A stretch of 43,663 nucleotides of DNA from Micavibrio sp. UBA5703 (GCA_002420015.1 DIHF01000027.1:1-43663); one strand, 5' to 3'. Positions 24,303 to 33,486 are shown, numbered from the stretch's first letter. Numbers and translations: made by a program. The notes: generated from the sequence alone by a model not told the origin.

Positions 24303-26687
24303 ATGGGTTTGGCCGGACTAGATGCTGCACTTTCAGGACTGCGGGTTTCCCAGCAGCATATCAGCGTTATTTCAAATAATATAGCAAACGTCAGCACGCC
24401 GGGCTTTACCCGGAAGATATTGCCGCAATCCGCACAGGCAATTGCCGGCACCACCGTCGGGGTCGTAAGTGAAACCATCATTCGCCAGGTCGACCTTAAC
24501 CTCCAGCGCGATTTATGGACCCAGATCAGCGGTGTTGGCAGGCTAAACGTCCAGCAGGCCTATCTTAGCCGGGTCGAGCAGTTTCACGGTCCGCCGGATC
24601 GGGAATTGTCGATTGCGTCGGAAGTTTCACGCCTTCAGGACAGTTTTATCGCTTTGTCGGATAGCCCCGAGGACGCGTTTTTGCTCGCATCGACGGTCAA
24701 TCAGGCACAGGATACGGTTCGCAAGTTCAACGATCTGTCGGGTTTGATTACGACCCTGCGCAATGACGCACAATCCGATATTCAAAGCGTTGTCGACCGG
24801 GTTAATGCGTTGCTCGGTCAAATCGCCGACCTGAATAAACAGGTGCAGGTTAACAGGAATATAGAGCGCACGACAGCTTTGCTCGAGGACCAGCGCGATG
24901 AAACCATAAAGGAACTGGCCGGGCTTATCGATATCAGCTTCTTCAAGCGCGGCGATGGCGTTCTTGTCGTTCAGACAAATCGCGGCGTGCAGCTTGCTGA
25001 TGAACGTGCAAACGAGATGACATTCGATCCCTCGCCGCTATCAGCGGTAAATTATTACCCGGATTCCGTTGCGGGTGTTTTTGTCGGTGATCCGGTTACC
25101 GATCCCGGCGCGGTCGATATTACCGACACGTCTCCCGGCGGACGTCTGGGCGGCCTTATTGAGCTGCGGGATAGCATATTCCCAAAGCAAATGGCCCAGC
25201 TTGATGAACTGGCGCATAAAATGGCAATGCGTTTCGATGCGCAAGGCTTGCGGCTTTTCACCGATGCTTCGGGCAACGTTCCGCTCGATACGCCGCCCGA
25301 TCCGACAGCGGGACCCCCGCCGGTAGCCGTGTCGTATGTCGGGTTTTCGAGAGTTATTCAGGTCAATGACGCTATCGTCGAGGATCACTCTCTTGTGCAA
25401 CAAGGAACAGTACCTGCGGATATACAGGTCCAGCCCGGTTCAAGCGAGGTCGTCAGCAGAGTTTTGCAATACGCTTTCGGAAGCGTCGATTTTCAGCAGG
25501 CTGTGGGCAATATCGACCTTCGCGCTTCACTGGCGGGTGGCGGGCCGTTCACATTGCAGGATTGGCTTGGCGTGTATTCAGAGAATACGGTGACGTCGAG
25601 CCGCGATATCGCGTCCATAGGACCTGATCTTATCACCACACTTGGAAGCCCCTTTGCAACGCCGGGAGCAGATACGTTTTCCATTACGATCGATCCGGCC
25701 GGAGAGGGGCCGGGGCCTATCGGTCCCCTGATGGTGAACCTGAATGCAATTCCGCCCGCGGGGAATGCCACGGCGGCGGATCTGGCGGCGTTCATCAACG
25801 GCCTTGATCCAAATATCAGCGCGACGTTGAACAGCTTCGGCCAGATTCAGATCGAAAGCCGCTGGGACATTACGTTCGCGGACGTCAATATGGGACAGAC
25901 AGGATTTACTTTTCTTGGTTTGCCGCAGGGGACGATAAATGCCAGGGATCCCTATTTCGATGTGCAGGTCGGTAATGACGCGCCGGTACGGATTACCATT
26001 TTGCCGGGCGACGATGAAAATGATCTGATAAATAAACTTATTTTCGATCCGCTTATTTCCGGCGATGTCGGCGTGCCGGGACTGGCTTATGATGCGGTTA
26101 CTTTTGCCGCTACAGGCGAGTTGATTTTGCGACCCGGCGACGATTTCACAAATCCCGGTTTTGGCGGTTCAATCAAGATTGTATCCGGCCCGTTTCAGGT
26201 TGATGCGGCCACGGCGGAGATAAACAACGCCGTTCCCGGAACGTTGTCGGATGGCATTTCGTTTGTCTCATCTTTGTTTGGCAGCTTCAGTGCGGGGCCG
26301 CCGGTGCAGGATGTATCACCGATTACAAATATTGCCTACGGATCGCAAGTCTCTGCGACAGACGCAAGTATCGTGTCGTTCAGGGAGGAATTTCTCGGGC
26401 CGGGGGCGGATATAACGACCAATCTTGTTGGCGCAAACCAGCTTGTCGATTATGCCCAGAAGATGGTCAACGAACATTCGCAAAGTATTTTGCAGAACGA
26501 AAGCCGCCTCAAGGATGAAGACACGCTGCGCGGCATTCTGGAGAACCAGCTTCAGAATGAATCGGGTGTCAATCTTGACGAAGAGCTGGCCAATCTTGTG
26601 ATTTTTCAGACCGCTTTTGCGGCTTCGGCGCGGGTTGTCAATGCGGTCGATGAATTGTTTCGAGAGTTGCTGGACTCTGTAGGATAA
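24303..26687 (+). CDS. flgK: Flagellar hook-associated protein 1 FlgK
   Basis: FlgK joins the flagellar hook to the filament with FlgL and is exported by the flagellar type III apparatus. The start MGLAGLDAALSGLRVSQQHI and NNIANVSTPGFTRK is the usual FlgK rod/hook family motif. The C-terminus ends in SGVNLDEELANLVIFQTAF and AASARVVNAVDELFRELL, also standard. At 794 residues it is longer than the enteric protein (about 550); the extra residues are in the middle, variable domain. ATG at 24303 has AAGGA seven bases upstream and a sigma-54 promoter in front. Its place in the middle of a Dot/Icm locus is unusual. Confidence 0.95.
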   Translation: MGLAGLDAALSGLRVSQQHISVISNNIANVSTPGFTRKILPQSAQAIAGTTVGVVSETIIRQVDLNLQRDLWTQISGVGRLNVQQAYLSRVEQFHGPPDRELSIASEVSRLQDSFIALSDSPEDAFLLASTVNQAQDTVRKFNDLSGLITTLRNDAQSDIQSVVDRVNALLGQIADLNKQVQVNRNIERTTALLEDQRDETIKELAGLIDISFFKRGDGVLVVQTNRGVQLADERANEMTFDPSPLSAVNYYPDSVAGVFVGDPVTDPGAVDITDTSPGGRLGGLIELRDSIFPKQMAQLDELAHKMAMRFDAQGLRLFTDASGNVPLDTPPDPTAGPPPVAVSYVGFSRVIQVNDAIVEDHSLVQQGTVPADIQVQPGSSEVVSRVLQYAFGSVDFQQAVGNIDLRASLAGGGPFTLQDWLGVYSENTVTSSRDIASIGPDLITTLGSPFATPGADTFSITIDPAGEGPGPIGPLMVNLNAIPPAGNATAADLAAFINGLDPNISATLNSFGQIQIESRWDITFADVNMGQTGFTFLGLPQGTINARDPYFDVQVGNDAPVRITILPGDDENDLINKLIFDPLISGDVGVPGLAYDAVTFAATGELILRPGDDFTNPGFGGSIKIVSGPFQVDAATAEINNAVPGTLSDGISFVSSLFGSFSAGPPVQDVSPITNIAYGSQVSATDASIVSFREEFLGPGADITTNLVGANQLVDYAQKMVNEHSQSILQNESRLKDEDTLRGILENQLQNESGVNLDEELANLVIFQTAFAASARVVNAVDELFRELLDSVG

Positions 26688-26708
26688 AAATAAAAAGGGA
26701 AAGATAAA

Positions 26709-27896
26709 ATGACAGGCGTATCAACATTAGGGCAGGCTCTGGCGCAGATCGAAAGATTCAAGTCCGTTCAGGAGAGATTTTCCGATCTGTCGACGCAACT
26801 GGCGACGGGCAAAAGAACCCAGAAATTCACCGGGCTTGGCGCAGATATCCTTACATCCAAAAGATCGAGAGCGGACATTAAGTCGCTGGATGCGTATGTC
26901 AATAACGTCATGCACGCCGACCGCCGGATCAAAACGACATTGAATACGGTTGAGGAATTTAAGAAGCAGGCGGAGAATTTTGCGGCGGCGCTAGCCGGGT
27001 TCACACAGCAAGGTACGCACCAGAAGGGCGACATCGTGTATTACGACGATCCGCTGACTCCCGGCACGATAGAGCATATCCAGATAGGCCAGACGTCGGA
27101 GGAAATGGACGTTGATTTTAAAACACTCCAGGATATGGCGCGCAAACTTTATACCTTTATGGTCAATCTTGTGAACCAGCAGGACGGAGACCGCTATATT
27201 CTGGCGGGCGCGGAAACGACCACCCAGCCGCTTGTCGATAGCGGGACTCTGGATACGGCGATCAGTTCCCTTTTAACAGACTGGAAGAACACGACCTTGA
27301 CGACGACCCAGCTTATCAGCGGTTTGCGCAGCAAGGATGCCAGCGTCGACCCGAACGCCATTACGGACAGCCTTATCGGATATTCGGCGCCGCTTAGTTC
27401 GGGAACCGTCAAGGATGTGTTCGTTCGTGCCGATGACAATACGGAGCTGAACTATACGGCGCTGGCGAATGAGCCTGCGTTCAGGGATGTCATTGTCGCC
27501 CTGGCATATTTCAAGAACGAAAACCTGACGCCGATGGTCGATGAAATCGATCCGGCAACGATGGCGGTTACGGCGCAAGGCGCACCGGGAACCAATATTG
27601 AGGAGATGAAAGAAAATTTTTATGAAGTCTTCAATAATATGGCGGCACTGGTAAACAATGCAATCGATGATATCGACAGCGTGCGTTACGAGCTTGAGGG
27701 CGTACGGGCGCGTATTGCCGAAATCATGCAGAATCACAAGGAAGAGCAAAATCTTCTGGTGAGTGCGGTTGACGATGTGGAAAACGTCGATATCAACGAA
27801 GTTGCGGTCGAGATCAATACGCTAAGAGTTCAACTCGATGCCTCGTTCCGCGTCACGGCAAGGCTACAGGAGCTAAGCCTCGTTAACTTCATATAA
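26709..27896 (+). CDS. flgL: Flagellar hook-associated protein 3 FlgL
   Basis: FlgL is the second hook-filament junction protein and belongs to the flagellin-like family. The N-terminus MTGVSTLGQALAQIERFKSV and LSTQLATGKRTQKFTGLGAD match the flagellin-like D0/D1 helix, and the C-terminal NINEVAVEI-type segment (ENVDINEVAVEINTLRVQLD) with SFRVTARLQELSLVNFI matches the other arm. Length 395 residues. An AAGGGAAAG ribosome-binding region precedes ATG at 26709, 21 bases after flgK, so both share the sigma-54 promoter. It is convergent with the TcpQ-like gene. Confidence 0.9.
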   Translation: MTGVSTLGQALAQIERFKSVQERFSDLSTQLATGKRTQKFTGLGADILTSKRSRADIKSLDAYVNNVMHADRRIKTTLNTVEEFKKQAENFAAALAGFTQQGTHQKGDIVYYDDPLTPGTIEHIQIGQTSEEMDVDFKTLQDMARKLYTFMVNLVNQQDGDRYILAGAETTTQPLVDSGTLDTAISSLLTDWKNTTLTTTQLISGLRSKDASVDPNAITDSLIGYSAPLSSGTVKDVFVRADDNTELNYTALANEPAFRDVIVALAYFKNENLTPMVDEIDPATMAVTAQGAPGTNIEEMKENFYEVFNNMAALVNNAIDDIDSVRYELEGVRARIAEIMQNHKEEQNLLVSAVDDVENVDINEVAVEINTLRVQLDASFRVTARLQELSLVNFI

Positions 27897-27915
27897 CGAA
27901 AAAAGCAGGATTTTT

Positions 27916-28716
27916 TCAGGATTTCTCGCCGGGGTCGGTGATGTTTTTCCGGCCCAGATCGCCGCCGTCCGGTTGCGGCTGTTGCGCTTGTGCGTTTTGC
28001 GGAGGTGTTGCCCCATTGCTGGTGATGCTGATGCTCTTTTCAAAAATTACGGCCGACAGGCCAAGCGGCGCGATCATGTCGTTCAGCACTTCATTCCAGG
28101 GGCGTCCACCATTCCATGAAACGCGGTAACCGGGATTAACGCCATCGCCGAAGCTGAAAGAGTAATGGGCCGGGGCAACCTGCCGCAGAGCCAGAGCGAG
28201 GGGAAGATCAGCACCAAATCCCGCGACTTCAGGATAGCTGACGGGTGCTACCTGTTTTTGAGGCACCAGCGGCTGAGGTTGTGCAGGTGGTGCAGCATTT
28301 TGGTGCGGCGCAGCGGCGGCCTTGTTGGGGTATGGATTGATAGTGATCGGCCGACCAGGTTGACCGGGGGCTTTTTGCTGAAAATCCTTAACCCGCATAA
28401 CCTGTTTCGGATCGGATTCAAGCGTCTGCATCTCCAAAGTTTTCATACCGGAGGAAGCCGGGGGCTGAATGTGCGGATTAACCAAAACATTGACGGGGGC
28501 GGCAGGGGCCGGAGCCGATGACCCAGGCTGTAATGGCTGGATTTCAACAGCTTCTACGGGTGGAACCGGGGTTATCGGAGATAATGCCTCGGCTGCCTTA
28601 GGCGATGATGCCGGGGTCCATTCAAAGCCGGCCTGCGCCGAATGACCGGCAAAGACAACGACCGTGCCCAACAGAAAGAGCGCTGAAATAAAACGCAAAA
28701 AACAACGATTGATCAT
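27916..28716 (-). CDS. TcpQ-domain secretion-associated protein
   Basis: A signal peptide (MINRCFLRFISALFLLG to HSAQA) is followed by a long Pro/Ala/Gln-rich linker. The last 100 residues carry a TcpQ-type domain with FGADLPLALALRQVAPAHYS, FSFGDGVNPGYRVSWNGGRP and WNEVLNDMIAPLGLSAVIFE, a fold found in secretin-associated proteins of type IV pilus and related systems. It probably binds the outer-membrane part of the Dot/Icm channel. ATG at 28716 has GGATAC upstream; an in-frame ATG at 28728 is also possible. It follows icmT after 74 bases and has no clear counterpart in Legionella. Confidence 0.78.
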   Translation of the reverse strand: MINRCFLRFISALFLLGTVVVFAGHSAQAGFEWTPASSPKAAEALSPITPVPPVEAVEIQPLQPGSSAPAPAAPVNVLVNPHIQPPASSGMKTLEMQTLESDPKQVMRVKDFQQKAPGQPGRPITINPYPNKAAAAPHQNAAPPAQPQPLVPQKQVAPVSYPEVAGFGADLPLALALRQVAPAHYSFSFGDGVNPGYRVSWNGGRPWNEVLNDMIAPLGLSAVIFEKSISITSNGATPPQNAQAQQPQPDGGDLGRKNITDPGEKS

Positions 28717-28802
28717 GTACGTATCCATGGGCTAAATAATCTTCTGTCGCTGAACACTAAAGCCCTGTCTGAAAAAACACAAGAATATAGACAGAGGCAA
28801 CC

Positions 28803-29102
28803 CTAACCATAGTCTTTGAACTGTCTTCTTTCAACCGATATCCAGCCGGGTCGTTCGGAGCCGACAATCCACGACCTCAGATTGCGGATAGCGGCGGGGA
28901 AAGTAAGACCCTTTTGTTCAAGGTAGCGAAAGACAAGAAGAAATATAATTGCAAGCAAAAACGTCGATTTCCGGGCGTAAACCAAAAGGATAGGTAGGGG
29001 CAACGCGGCACGGGCGTCAAAGCTGATGAAGCGGGTGGTGCGCATGGTGTTGCGCCAGTGCCAGTTCATCTTCTCCTGTATGTTATCAAGTTCTTTTGTC
29101 AT
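28803..29102 (-). CDS. icmT: Type IVB secretion protein IcmT
   Basis: IcmT is a small inner-membrane protein needed for Dot/Icm function and for host-cell exit in Legionella. The core is recognisable: NWHWRNTMRTTRFISFDARA, PLPILLVYARKSTFLLAIIF, LEQKGLTFPAAIRNLRSWIV and a final RPGWISVERRQFKDYG. The Legionella protein ends almost the same way (RRQFKDFG). The 99 residues exceed the Legionella 86 by about the first 12; ATG at 29069 (MNWHWRN), next to AGGAG, is an alternative start. The gene lies between dotB and the TcpQ-like gene, unlike its Legionella position. Confidence 0.9.
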   Translation of the reverse strand: MTKELDNIQEKMNWHWRNTMRTTRFISFDARAALPLPILLVYARKSTFLLAIIFLLVFRYLEQKGLTFPAAIRNLRSWIVGSERPGWISVERRQFKDYG

Positions 29103-29162
29103 AAGTCACAATCTCTTTAGAGCGCTGAAAGCTAAAAGACAGGAATACAGCCTTAAAAAGGC

Positions 29163-30320
29163 TTAAGTGCCTGTACTTGATGATAACAGAAGATAGTGGC
29201 GCCTGTCGATAAGGCCGGCTTCAAAGATGATTTCGGCAGATCTTTTCATCGATTGGCCGTAATCGACGATCATGCGCTGAATCTCGTTCGGCCATTTCGT
29301 GAAGTGCATGTCCATCAGCTTTTCGCGGACCTCGTCAGGGAATTTCATCCATTCCCGGCAACCCATGCGCCCGCCGCCAATTCTGGGCACAAGAACCTGC
29401 GTAACCACAAGCCGGAGGGTTTCCATGAGCGCTATGGCGCGCTCCTCGCGCTCGGCCATGTCGTAGGTTGAAAGCATTCTTTGAACGGTGTTGGCAACGC
29501 CCAGCGTATGCGTGGTGGTGTAAACGGCGTGGCCTGTCTGGGCGGCTTCGATGGTGGCGTTAATTGTTTCGCGGTCGCGGGCTTCGCCGACGAGGATAAC
29601 CTGCGGTTTGCGGCGAAGGGCGTTGCGCACGCCCTTGGCGAAATCCGGCAGATGTTTGGGGATTTCAGTTTGCGCGACCAGCGATCGCGGGCTTTCGATG
29701 GTGTCGTAGGTGTATTCAATCGGCGCTTCGTAGGTCAGCATCTTGCCGCAGCCATGTGTACGTTCCAGCAGCATGCGGTTTCCGGCAGCCAGCAGCGTGG
29801 TTTTACCGGAGCCTGTCGGGCCGGTGATAATAACGACACCCTGCCGGGGTGCCCAGGCGTCCATGATCTCCTGTTCGATTTTAAGATCTTTCATCGTCGG
29901 CGGCTCGCTGGGGAGTACGCGCATGGTGATCTGCGCAGAGTCGCGGCCACGTGAAAGAATAGCGGTTATGTTCACGCGGAAGCGAATGCGCGTATAGCGG
30001 TCCGGCCTGATTTCATACGATACGTCCAGATCCTTTCCGGAGGCCAGCCTTGCCTGTGCCTCGGGGCCGTAGAGCTTGTTAAGGAACACCGCCATGTCGG
30101 CAGCATCAAGGTTTCGATAGGTTCCCGGATAAAGCGTGCCGTGAATTTCATTGTAGACCGGGCGATCGTTTTGGATGGTGATATCTGAAGAGCTTTTCTT
30201 TACGCACCAGAGCAAAAAGGGGTCGACAAAATCATCAACGAAACGATCCGGTTCGTCCGGCCAGGTTTCGGCAATGTTGTTTTCGCCCTTGAGAAGGCTT
30301 ACCGGTTTGCGGGTCGCCAT
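29163..30320 (-). CDS. dotB: Type IVB secretion ATPase DotB
   Basis: DotB is the PilT/VirB11-type hexameric ATPase that drives assembly or substrate passage. The 385 residues are close to the Legionella 377. Walker A GPTGSGKT is at residues 167-174, the Asp box and Walker B region follow with LVGEARDRETINATIEAAQT, and the His box is GHAVYTTTHTLGVANT. The start overlaps the dotC end by 22 bases, so translational coupling is likely, and the order dotD-dotC-dotB is that of Legionella. Confidence 0.96.
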   Translation of the reverse strand: MATRKPVSLLKGENNIAETWPDEPDRFVDDFVDPFLLWCVKKSSSDITIQNDRPVYNEIHGTLYPGTYRNLDAADMAVFLNKLYGPEAQARLASGKDLDVSYEIRPDRYTRIRFRVNITAILSRGRDSAQITMRVLPSEPPTMKDLKIEQEIMDAWAPRQGVVIITGPTGSGKTTLLAAGNRMLLERTHGCGKMLTYEAPIEYTYDTIESPRSLVAQTEIPKHLPDFAKGVRNALRRKPQVILVGEARDRETINATIEAAQTGHAVYTTTHTLGVANTVQRMLSTYDMAEREERAIALMETLRLVVTQVLVPRIGGGRMGCREWMKFPDEVREKLMDMHFTKWPNEIQRMIVDYGQSMKRSAEIIFEAGLIDRRHYLLLSSSTGT

Positions 30321-31210
30321 TGCTCAGATCCGGTGGCTAGTTTGGGGACGCCTGTGATTTGCACGGCACGGTCGCCGATACGCATGGTCTTACCATCGCC
30401 GGTGACACCGCGATCAACCTGTAGCGCAGCAGGCGGGGAAATCATGCCCTGTGTCAGAAGAGTGCGGTAGCGGACCATACCCTGAAAGTCTGCGACCAAT
30501 TTGTTAAGGTCTTCCTCAAAAATATCGTTGGCCTGTTCGTATCCAATTTCCCAGCCCTTTGCGACCTGGGTCTTCCAGACTTCCCGTTCCTCATCGTTTT
30601 CGGGGCGCAGGATATCGGGCGGCTCATCGATGGCACCCCATTGTCTTTCAAGATATACGCGCCACGTACGGGGAGCGGAGGTTATCTTTGCGTTCTTGAC
30701 GATGTTATATATCCGGTCCGATGTGGCGGCTTCCTGCCCGCTGCTTTCAATCAGCATGGCATTGACAGATTCCGAGATAATTGGCGGCTCGATCATGAAG
30801 CCCGAAGGGGCGGGAATAAGGAGCTGGCCGAAATTGAAGACGCGGTCGAGATAACCGGCACGACGCTCAAGCTCCTTGCGAATTTCATAAGTGCGCATCG
30901 CCAGTCCGCCGCGTACGCCATATGACAACGCCGCCTCCTTAATGGCTTCAGCACGGATGTCAAAAGGCAAGCCGCCCTCTTTTTCATCGTCGTCATCGCT
31001 TTCCGGCTCTTCCTTGGCCAGCCCCTGAAGATCCGTGAGAGAGAGGGGCGGAACATCGTTAACTTCCTCACCTGCCGCCGCACCATCGTATTCAGCGGCA
31101 TGGCAAAGCGGCGGGAGCGTCAACAACGAAACGGCAAACGCAAAAGTAAGAAAAAAGGCCTTTGAATTGCGCCTTGGGGAATTACAGGGCTTTAAGTACC
31201 TTCCGTACAT
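30299..31210 (-). CDS. dotC: Type IVB outer-membrane protein DotC
   Basis: DotC with DotD helps DotH enter the outer membrane. The 303-residue length equals the Legionella protein. Family segments seen here are AIKEAALSYGVRGGLAMRTY, LDRVFNFGQLLIPAPSGFMI and PPIISESVNAMLI, and later WRVYLERQWGAIDEPPDILR. The signal peptide ends LPPLCHAAEY; there is no clear [LVI][ASTVI][GAS]C lipobox, unlike the Legionella lipoprotein, so lipidation is doubtful. A weak first start is possible; an in-frame ATG at 31210 gives a 40-residue signal region. Confidence 0.92.
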   Translation of the reverse strand: MYGRYLKPCNSPRRNSKAFFLTFAFAVSLLTLPPLCHAAEYDGAAAGEEVNDVPPLSLTDLQGLAKEEPESDDDDEKEGGLPFDIRAEAIKEAALSYGVRGGLAMRTYEIRKELERRAGYLDRVFNFGQLLIPAPSGFMIEPPIISESVNAMLIESSGQEAATSDRIYNIVKNAKITSAPRTWRVYLERQWGAIDEPPDILRPENDEEREVWKTQVAKGWEIGYEQANDIFEEDLNKLVADFQGMVRYRTLLTQGMISPPAALQVDRGVTGDGKTMRIGDRAVQITGVPKLATGSEQWRPANR

Positions 31211-31222
31211 GACAAGCCTTTC

Positions 31223-31729
31223 CTATCCACCGGCCCCGGTGTTTGCAGCGTAGTGCATTTCAACCAGGCGGGCACCGCCGTCAACTTTGATATCGGCGCG
31301 CAGGCCAAGCTGGAGGCCTATATCTCTTAGAATATCAATGACAGGCTTGTTTTCGGCGTTAACCGTTACAACGATCGCGTTGGGCGGCGGCGCGCCGACT
31401 GGCGAGAAGGTGTATCCGGCGCGGTCAGCCAGCATCTTTACGATCGGCTCGGCCGGCCCGACCCAGTTGATCGTCACGGCACGGCGCAACTCGGCGGGTG
31501 CGTTGTTGATAGGGGCTACGGCAACGCCCGATGATCTTGCGTATTCAACTGAAGCCAACGTTTCAAGGGACTTTGAAGCGCGATCTGCCGCTTCAGCCAG
31601 CATCGAGGAAACCTTGTCCGGTTCGGCGACAAGTTGCGGGCTGCCGTCGCTGAAAACATCGCGGGTGGAGCAAGCCGAAACAGAAACGGCGGCCAGCGTA
31701 AACAATGTCAACGAAAGGGTGCGAAACAT
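31223..31729 (-). CDS. dotD: Type IVB outer-membrane lipoprotein DotD
   Basis: DotD is a small outer-membrane lipoprotein with a secretin-N-like fold that helps place DotH. The lipobox is SVSAC with Cys20. The C-terminal domain contains RAVTINWVGPAEPIVKMLAD, GYTFSPVGAPPPNAIVVTV and LRDIGLQLGLRADIKV, in line with DotD. Length 168 residues against 163 in Legionella. It begins the dotDCB run, with 12 bases to dotC. Confidence 0.92.
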   Translation of the reverse strand: MFRTLSLTLFTLAAVSVSACSTRDVFSDGSPQLVAEPDKVSSMLAEAADRASKSLETLASVEYARSSGVAVAPINNAPAELRRAVTINWVGPAEPIVKMLADRAGYTFSPVGAPPPNAIVVTVNAENKPVIDILRDIGLQLGLRADIKVDGGARLVEMHYAANTGAGG

Positions 31730-31862
31730 AAGCGTTAGAATCCTGATTAAAAACCGTAGAATCTCGGGCTTGATTTCAGATAAAAGCCGTACGAATCAAG
31801 ATTAGCTGGTGAAAATAGCAACCGCAAGCGGGCAATAAGTTAAACACAAGACTATCTACAGC

Positions 31863-32279
31863 CTAACGGCTGGTTTTTATGAGGCCGCTGTCGCGCATGA
31901 TGCCGATCACGCGTCTTTTGTATTTGGTGTTGAAGCGAGGTGTGCGGGAATGGTAGTTGCCGATGGCCTGGGACAGGCTGTTGGTTTCGTCAAGGTGGCT
32001 GCGCAATATCCACGCGGCGACCCCGACATTGGTGCAGGCATCGTCGCGTATCCATTTGCGGGCGGTTTGCTCGCTTACCCCCCAGCGGTCCGCCAGATCG
32101 GGAAGCCAGACCGTGTTGATCTGCATTGGCCCCATGTCGTAGCTGCCGTTTTCGTTGCGCACTTCCTGCCCCACAGCGCCGCCCTCAGCCTTGTATATCC
32201 CGACCAGAACGGCTGGCGGGACGGAATAGGTGTGCGAAGCGAGCATTAGGCAAGCGGCTAGAACTTTGCTGGCGGCCAT
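31863..32279 (-). CDS. Lytic transglycosylase (SLT, conjugation/T4SS type)
   Basis: This is a small SLT-domain enzyme (138 residues) that would open the peptidoglycan to let the secretion channel pass, as VirB1-like proteins do. The likely catalytic Glu32 is in GIYKAEGGAVG, and the second motif is YDMGPMQINTVWLP. LSQAIGNYHSRTP is the usual third segment. The protein is almost all domain; the N-terminal MAASKVLAACLMLA could act as a signal but also aligns with the domain's own first helix, so export is not certain. An AGGAG lies 11 bases before ATG. It sits in the same - strand run as dotDCB. Confidence 0.85.
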   Translation of the reverse strand: MAASKVLAACLMLASHTYSVPPAVLVGIYKAEGGAVGQEVRNENGSYDMGPMQINTVWLPDLADRWGVSEQTARKWIRDDACTNVGVAAWILRSHLDETNSLSQAIGNYHSRTPRFNTKYKRRVIGIMRDSGLIKTSR

Positions 32280-32343
32280 GGGTAAAGTTACTCCTGAAGT
32301 TTCCCAATAATATACAGAATCATTACAAGAAAAGAAGAGTTAA

Positions 32344-33459
32344 TTACTGACTGGCGGATTTATCGCCTGATTTGAAGAAGGACATCGGACCGCCGCCGCC
32401 TTGTCCAGGGTTGGCGGGCGGTGACTGCGCAGGGGGCGGTGACTGCGGCGGCTGCGCAGGGGGCGAATCTTTCGGTTTTGCAAACATCGACAAGGGGTTA
32501 GCGGTGGCTGGCGGTGCAGCTGGGGGCGGTGCAGAAGGAATTGGCTTTGGCGGTTCTTGAGGCGGAGATGGAGGCGGCGCCACGGATTGCGGCGGGGGCA
32601 CCGGTGCCGCTGCCGCAGGCGCAACAGGTATGGGGCTTTTGGAACTGGCGGAGCTTGTGCCTTGTTGTTTTGCCAGTTCGGACCCAAGCGTTTCCAGCAT
32701 GGCTACCCGCAGCTCAAAGGCGCTCCAGACCGGGGCGATGGACACGCCGCCGGGCTGCCCGGCACCTTGCTGCGCAAGCTTTCGGGTTTCGGTCCGGTGG
32801 CATTCGCTGTAAAGGGCGGCCAGCGTACGGAGCAGCGCCAGCTCGGCATATTTCTGATCGTCGGCGGAAACAAGACCGGAAAAAACGGACTCGCGCAGGG
32901 TCATGGCGCGCTTTGTCAGGCGGTCGGCGACTTCTTGCACGAGCTTTTGTTCGGGCAAACCAAATGAAAAATCGCCGATGGCGTTTACAACGGGAATGAA
33001 AGCCTGAAGATACTGGATGTCGGCTTGATGCGGATCGACGGGGGCACCTGTTGCGGCGATTTGTTTAAGGCGCTGCGTGCTTTCCGGGGAGGGGATGAAG
33101 TTTTCGGAAAACGTCATGACTGCCTGCAAGGCGGCGGTGATACGCCCTAATCCGTTGTCGTCCGGCACTTTCCCGCTATGCCTGTATTGCTCCGCAACGA
33201 TTGAGCCAGCCAGCGCAGCCAGCGCTACGCGAACGGATTCGCCCTGATCCGCATGTGTGGCAAGGTCCATGTTTCGGCCGATATTGATGCTGACCTGCAC
33301 GGCTTTGGCCAGCAGTTCGGCCATCTTCCGCGCTTCGTCGCCGGCGGGGCTTTCGGGCATATTTACCTGCTGCCGCGCCGAAACATCGGTAATGGCCTCC
33401 ATCAGGGGGCCGCCGATTTTCTCAAGAAGCTGAACGAGGTATTCCGAACGATGGTCCAT
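32344..33459 (-). CDS. Hypothetical protein with Pro-rich C-terminus, Dot/Icm-linked
   Basis: I do not recognise this 371-residue protein. Residues 1-260 look helical and soluble, with LVQLLEKIGGPLMEAITDVS at the start and patterns such as ALLRTLAALYSECHRTETRK. Residues 265-371 are very Pro-, Ala- and Ser-rich with repeated PPP and PPAQ-like units, ending GGGGPMSFFKSGDKSASQ. There is no signal peptide, so it is probably cytoplasmic. It sits 27 bases after the Dsb-like gene and 64 before the transglycosylase, all on the - strand, so it is probably a component or a chaperone or regulator of the Dot/Icm system. Confidence 0.72.
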   Translation of the reverse strand: MDHRSEYLVQLLEKIGGPLMEAITDVSARQQVNMPESPAGDEARKMAELLAKAVQVSINIGRNMDLATHADQGESVRVALAALAGSIVAEQYRHSGKVPDDNGLGRITAALQAVMTFSENFIPSPESTQRLKQIAATGAPVDPHQADIQYLQAFIPVVNAIGDFSFGLPEQKLVQEVADRLTKRAMTLRESVFSGLVSADDQKYAELALLRTLAALYSECHRTETRKLAQQGAGQPGGVSIAPVWSAFELRVAMLETLGSELAKQQGTSSASSKSPIPVAPAAAAPVPPPQSVAPPPSPPQEPPKPIPSAPPPAAPPATANPLSMFAKPKDSPPAQPPQSPPPAQSPPANPGQGGGGPMSFFKSGDKSASQ

Positions 33460-33486
33460 GGATTATCAGACGTTCCTTGTTCTTTC

